Shown one piece after another: positions 6,424-9,915 of a stretch of 9,915 nt of DNA. Within the stretch, counting starts at the first letter, position 1. Every line of letters starts with the position of its first letter. The notes below the pieces were generated by a model that saw only the letters and a program-made list of their open reading frames with translations, did not search any database and was not told the origin of the DNA. Source of the DNA: Chitinophagaceae bacterium (GTDB lineage Bacteria > Bacteroidota > Bacteroidia > Chitinophagales > Chitinophagaceae); contig PMUF01000292.1 of the NCBI GenBank assembly GCA_003167015.1, positions 21,095-31,009 on the forward strand, given 5' to 3'. The translations under genes and the position numbers were made by a program.

Positions 6424-6452
6424 CATCCATCATTTACTATCAATACTAAATT

Positions 6453-9400
6453 ATGCAAAAATTTAGATGCCGTGCGCTTTTTTGTGTACGCGGCTCATTC
6501 ATCAAATACCTGCTGATGACGAAACTTGCCATTCTCTTTATCGTCCTTTTTTCTACCCAATCCTTCGCCAAATCCTATGGCCAGCAGCATATCAGCCTGC
6601 AGCTGGAGAAGGTACAGTTGAAGAAGGTGTTCAAGGCGATCGAAAATCAGGGTTACTTTCGCTTTGTCTACAAAGACGACATTCTGCCACGCGGGCAGCT
6701 GGTCAGCATCAGCGTGACCAATGCAACCCTGGATGAGGTGCTGGGCAGGGTGCTGACGGGTACGGCCCTCAGCTATCATAAGCTGTCGGATAACCTGATC
6801 GTCATTACACGGGAAGCCGCCAGGGCACAGGCCACCACACCGCCGCCGGCAGCCGTCCCTATCACCGGAAAGGTGACCAATAATAAAGGGGAGCCGATGC
6901 CGGGCGTCACTGTCGAGGAAAAGGGCACCAATAATGTAACGACCACCCGTGATGACGGCAGTTTTGTTCTGCAGCTGACGAATCCCAATGACACGCTGAT
7001 CTTCACCTACGTCGGTTATCAGCAGCAGGCGGTGCCGGCCGCCGGGCAGTCGCAGCTGACTATCACTTTGGCGGCCGAGATCTCCAACCTGAATGAAGCG
7101 GTCGTTATCGGCTACCAGACGGTCAAACGCAAAGACCTGACGGGTGCGACGGGGATCGTGGACATAACCGATGCCAGCAAGATCACCGGCAGCACGGTAG
7201 GGGAAACGATGCAGGGGTTGGTGCCGGGCGTCACTGTGCGTAATGCCGGTAATCCGGGTGCCAACCCGACCGTCGAGATCCGCGGTGTAGGCAGCTTTTC
7301 TGACAGCGACCCGCTGTGGGTCATCGACGGCATGCTGGCCTATGGGTCGTCCACGCTGACACTCAACCCGGATGATGTGGCCAGCATCCAGATCCTTAAG
7401 GATGCCAGCGCGGCCGCCATCTATGGCTCCAGGGCAGGCAACGGCGTCATCATTGTTACCACTAAGAAAGGAAATACGGGGCCCGCCAAAATCACGGCTT
7501 CGGCCAAATACGGCATCCAGGAAATCCCGAAGAAATGGGATGTGATGAATGCAGCCCAGTACCTGAAGACGGACCAGGAGGAATATGCCAACTCCGGCAT
7601 CAACCTTCCCGCCGGCGTTGCTGCACAGATCGCCGCTCCCACGATCAATACCAACTGGCAGAACGCCATCATCCGCACGGGCAATGACCAGGATTATAAT
7701 GTAGGCGTCTCCGGTGGCTCCCCCTCGAGCAGCTATCTCATTTCGGGCGGTTATTACAGTAATAAAGGCGTGCTGATCGGCAATGACTTCCAGCGTCCCA
7801 GTCTCCGGATCAACATAGAGACGCATAAGGGAAGGCTGATCATCGGGGAGAATTTGCTGTTCAGCAACAGTGCCGGGGAATATCCCGGCGGCGGCATCAA
7901 TGCTTTCTATGAGGCGCCCACCTCGCTGCCGATCATTGCCGTACAGGGTCCTCAATATGCCAGCATCCCCGGCGACCCGGCCGGCTGGGGCATGGGCACC
8001 AATGATGTCCCTTCTTTTGCCAACAACTATGTCGCGGTCAATGCACTGGACAAGATCCACTACAATTTTACCCGGGCTATGGGCAATGCCTATGCGCAGT
8101 TCAACTTCACTCCCTGGCTGAACTACCGGTTCAATTTAGGCGCAGAGGCCAGCTTCGAGTATACGAAGGAAGTACGGGACACGGGTATCTGGCGGTACGA
8201 AAATCAGCCTGCGGCCACCTTTGTCACCGAAGACCGCGAGACGTTCACCAACTTCCTGATGGAGCATACGCTGAATTTCAGCAAGACTTTCGGCTATCAT
8301 GCTCTCAGCGCCGTTGCAGGCTTCAGCCGTACATTGGACGATCGGAATTATACAACGGCCGAAATGACCAACCTCTATACGACAGCATCCGGCTATACCT
8401 ATACGACGCTCAACACCGCACTGGGACAGCCCAGCGTCAATGGCGGCACTTCGATCGACTGGCGTCAGCATGGCTATCTGGGTCGCGTCAACTATGCCTA
8501 TAATGACAAATACCTGCTGACACTGACCGGCCGCATCGACCAGGACAGCCGGTTCGGCCCCTCCCATCGCACGGGATACTTCCCTTCCGGCGCCGCGGCC
8601 TGGCGGATCAGCAAGGAACGATGGTTCAATGCCCATTGGATCGACGACCTGAAGATCAGGGGATCGTACGGCCAGTTGGGGATCAGCAGCGGGCTGGATA
8701 CCTATGGTTCATTTCCCTATCTGTCGGTGCTGAACAATGCGCCCCGCGCCGTGTATGGCGTCAGCCAGTCGCCCATCGCCGGGCAGTACACAGCCGTGCT
8801 GGCGAATCCGGACATCCACTGGGAGACGAGGACGGAAAAGAATGTGGGTTTCGATGCCACGCTGCTGAATAACCGCATGTCGGTCACCGCGGATCTGTAT
8901 AACTCCCTGTCGACGGGCGTACTGGTGGCGCTGCCGGAGCCATTGTACCTCGGTGTCGTGCAGCCCGCTACCGGCACTGCCACGGTCGTGAATGCTGCCA
9001 GCATCCGCAACAAGGGTATCGAGCTGGCCGTCACCTGGCGCAGCAAGGAGCAGCCTTTCAAATGGTCAGTATCAGGCAACCTGACCACGATCGACAACAA
9101 GGTCGTAGGTGTAGGCAACCAAGGTACCGATGCCTCCGGCAACAAGGTGAACTATATCGAGCCGACAAATTTCATCCGTGCGGAGGTAGGGCATTCCATC
9201 GGTCAGTGGTATGTGATCAAGGCCGATGGTATCTTCCACAGCCAGGAGGAGATCAACAATTACACCAACAAGAGCGGGCAGCCGATCCAGCCGAATGCCG
9301 TGCCGGGCGATGTGAAATACCTCTTGGCTAATGGCGCCACCTCTGTCAACGACAGCGCCCGGCAGTTTGTCGGCAGCCCATGGCCTACCCTGCAGGCCGG

Positions 9401-9890
9401 CGCCCAGCTCAATGCCTCCTATAAGAATTTCACCTTCAATCTCCAACTGGTCGGCGTCTTCGGTGACAAGATCTATGATGACATCCGGCGGGTGCTGGAC
9501 AGCTACCAGCTGACGAATTTCCGCAAGGACATCGATCCCTGGTCGGCCAGCAATCCCAATAGCAAAGATCCGCGGCTGGCTGTCGAGCAGGCCAGCGACC
9601 CGACGGCAACGACCAACAATATGGCGGAGACATCCCGCTGGCTGGAAAACGGCAGCTATGTCCGTATCCGGAATGTGGAGATCGGGTATGTGCTTCCCCG
9701 CAAGGTGCTGGGCGCGTCGGGTATCTCGAATGCACGGGTCTTTATCAGCGGGCAAAACCTGCTGACCATTACAGGCTATCGCGGCATGGACCCCGATGTA
9801 GTCGGGAATGGCATCCTGCAACGGGGTTTCGACGCCGGCAACTGGCCGCCGAGCCGGGTGCTGTCGGGGGGAATAACATTCGATTTTTAA
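6453..9890 (+). CDS. SusC/RagA-like TonB-dependent outer-membrane receptor with STN signalling domain
   Basis: An outer-membrane importer that, with a SusD-like lipoprotein, captures and takes up glycans or other large ligands using TonB energy. The product has 1145 residues, full length for the family. A long basic N-terminus precedes the signal-peptide core (about 24-36) and an F-A-K-S-Y-G-Q cleavage region. The STN domain (about 47-120) would contact FecR in the periplasm. A carboxypeptidase-regulatory-like domain follows (about 136-208, G-K-V-T-N-N-K-G-E-P-M-P-G-V-T-V). A TonB-box-like N-E-A-V-V-I-G-Y lies at 214-221. The plug (about 223-340) includes D-P-L-W-V-I-D-G and L-K-D-A-S-A-A-A-I-Y-G-S-R. 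The rest is the beta-barrel, closing with the aromatic end T-F-D-F. The ATG at 6453 fits related proteins with extended leaders; the ATG at 6516 (residue 22) is an alternative that still keeps a signal peptide. The ligand cannot be predicted. Confidence 0.96.
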   Translation: MQKFRCRALFCVRGSFIKYLLMTKLAILFIVLFSTQSFAKSYGQQHISLQLEKVQLKKVFKAIENQGYFRFVYKDDILPRGQLVSISVTNATLDEVLGRVLTGTALSYHKLSDNLIVITREAARAQATTPPPAAVPITGKVTNNKGEPMPGVTVEEKGTNNVTTTRDDGSFVLQLTNPNDTLIFTYVGYQQQAVPAAGQSQLTITLAAEISNLNEAVVIGYQTVKRKDLTGATGIVDITDASKITGSTVGETMQGLVPGVTVRNAGNPGANPTVEIRGVGSFSDSDPLWVIDGMLAYGSSTLTLNPDDVASIQILKDASAAAIYGSRAGNGVIIVTTKKGNTGPAKITASAKYGIQEIPKKWDVMNAAQYLKTDQEEYANSGINLPAGVAAQIAAPTINTNWQNAIIRTGNDQDYNVGVSGGSPSSSYLISGGYYSNKGVLIGNDFQRPSLRINIETHKGRLIIGENLLFSNSAGEYPGGGINAFYEAPTSLPIIAVQGPQYASIPGDPAGWGMGTNDVPSFANNYVAVNALDKIHYNFTRAMGNAYAQFNFTPWLNYRFNLGAEASFEYTKEVRDTGIWRYENQPAATFVTEDRETFTNFLMEHTLNFSKTFGYHALSAVAGFSRTLDDRNYTTAEMTNLYTTASGYTYTTLNTALGQPSVNGGTSIDWRQHGYLGRVNYAYNDKYLLTLTGRIDQDSRFGPSHRTGYFPSGAAAWRISKERWFNAHWIDDLKIRGSYGQLGISSGLDTYGSFPYLSVLNNAPRAVYGVSQSPIAGQYTAVLANPDIHWETRTEKNVGFDATLLNNRMSVTADLYNSLSTGVLVALPEPLYLGVVQPATGTATVVNAASIRNKGIELAVTWRSKEQPFKWSVSGNLTTIDNKVVGVGNQGTDASGNKVNYIEPTNFIRAEVGHSIGQWYVIKADGIFHSQEEINNYTNKSGQPIQPNAVPGDVKYLLANGATSVNDSARQFVGSPWPTLQAGAQLNASYKNFTFNLQLVGVFGDKIYDDIRRVLDSYQLTNFRKDIDPWSASNPNSKDPRLAVEQASDPTATTNNMAETSRWLENGSYVRIRNVEIGYVLPRKVLGASGISNARVFISGQNLLTITGYRGMDPDVVGNGILQRGFDAGNWPPSRVLSGGITFDF

Positions 9891-9908
9891 AAAGTCAAAC
9901 ACGACAAC

Positions 9909-9915
9909 ATGAAAA
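9909..9915 (+). CDS. Start of a downstream gene, presumably SusD-like (cut by window end)
   Basis: An ATG followed by AAA begins 18 bases after the receptor stop codon, on the same strand. SusC-type genes are almost always followed closely by a gene for a SusD/RagB surface lipoprotein, and Met-Lys is the usual beginning of such signal peptides. Only two codons are visible, so identity rests entirely on gene order. Confidence 0.5.

Larger units (their letters stand above)
6152..6452 (+). promoter_or_regulatory. Hairpin-rich intergenic region between the FecR-type and SusC-type genes
   Basis: This 301-bp spacer holds no credible gene; the longest start-codon reading noticed is a six-codon M-M-K-K-A-T at 6219-6239. 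It contains six potential stem-loops: 6160-6173 (GTCCC/GGGAC, loop CTGA), 6256-6268 (CGGCC/GGCCG), 6272-6285 (CGACC/GGTCG), 6300-6339 (listed separately), 6357-6385 (11 positions with two A-C mismatches, loop ATTGCAG) and 6402-6423 (listed separately). None is followed by a clear T-run, so none is a standard terminator. A promoter for the receptor gene probably lies here, but no consensus was found. An ECF-sigma promoter would not match the housekeeping consensus. Confidence 0.5.

Noticed and set aside
6152..6452. CRISPR array, tRNA or insertion-sequence ends in the hairpin-rich spacer.
   Set aside because: The stems differ from each other, with no regular repeat-spacer pattern, no cloverleaf and no flanking target duplications seen.
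6495..8060. A 521-residue minus-strand ORF inside the SusC-type gene.
   Set aside because: Long antisense frames are common opposite G+C-rich coding DNA. The plus-strand receptor is certain, and the antisense translation has no domain features.

Overview
The window looks like chromosomal DNA of a Bacteroidota species, most likely a Chitinophagaceae relative. The evidence is a SusC/RagA-type TonB-dependent receptor with an N-terminal STN domain next to a FecR-type anti-sigma factor, a two-module FtsX/MacB-like permease of the Bacteroidota type, TAnnTTTG-like promoter boxes and the near absence of Shine-Dalgarno sequences. By eye the DNA is fairly G+C-rich for the phylum. The family-level placement is inference.

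Left part (1-3833): a conserved secreted protein of unknown function lies on the minus strand (51-1214). It carries a gluzincin-like zinc-site pattern in which the usual HExxH reads HDLWH. Across a 216-bp divergent spacer, a large ABC-type permease (about 1431-3833, plus strand) runs rightward. It has eight predicted membrane segments in two FtsX modules, and no ATPase gene is in view.

Middle part (3854-4973): a hot-dog fold acyl-CoA thioesterase (minus) converges on the permease with a 20-bp gap. It diverges from a small VIT/CCC1-type membrane protein (plus) with only 35 bp between start codons. An intrinsic terminator lies 96 bp after the VIT stop, and a possible promoter lies just before that terminator.

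Right part (5036-9915): a FecR-family anti-sigma factor is followed by a 301-bp, strongly structured intergenic region, then by a full-length SusC-like outer-membrane receptor and the first codons of a further gene, presumably susD. This resembles a polysaccharide or glycan utilisation locus controlled by trans-envelope signalling: the receptor's STN domain would contact FecR in the periplasm, and FecR would control an ECF sigma factor. That sigma factor gene usually lies directly upstream of fecR and is absent here.

No RNA genes, insertion sequences, phage genes or CRISPR arrays were seen. Most of the window is ordinary. The points worth checking are the altered zinc motif, the FecR without an adjacent sigma factor, the hairpin-rich fecR-susC spacer, and the promoter-terminator pair upstream of fecR.
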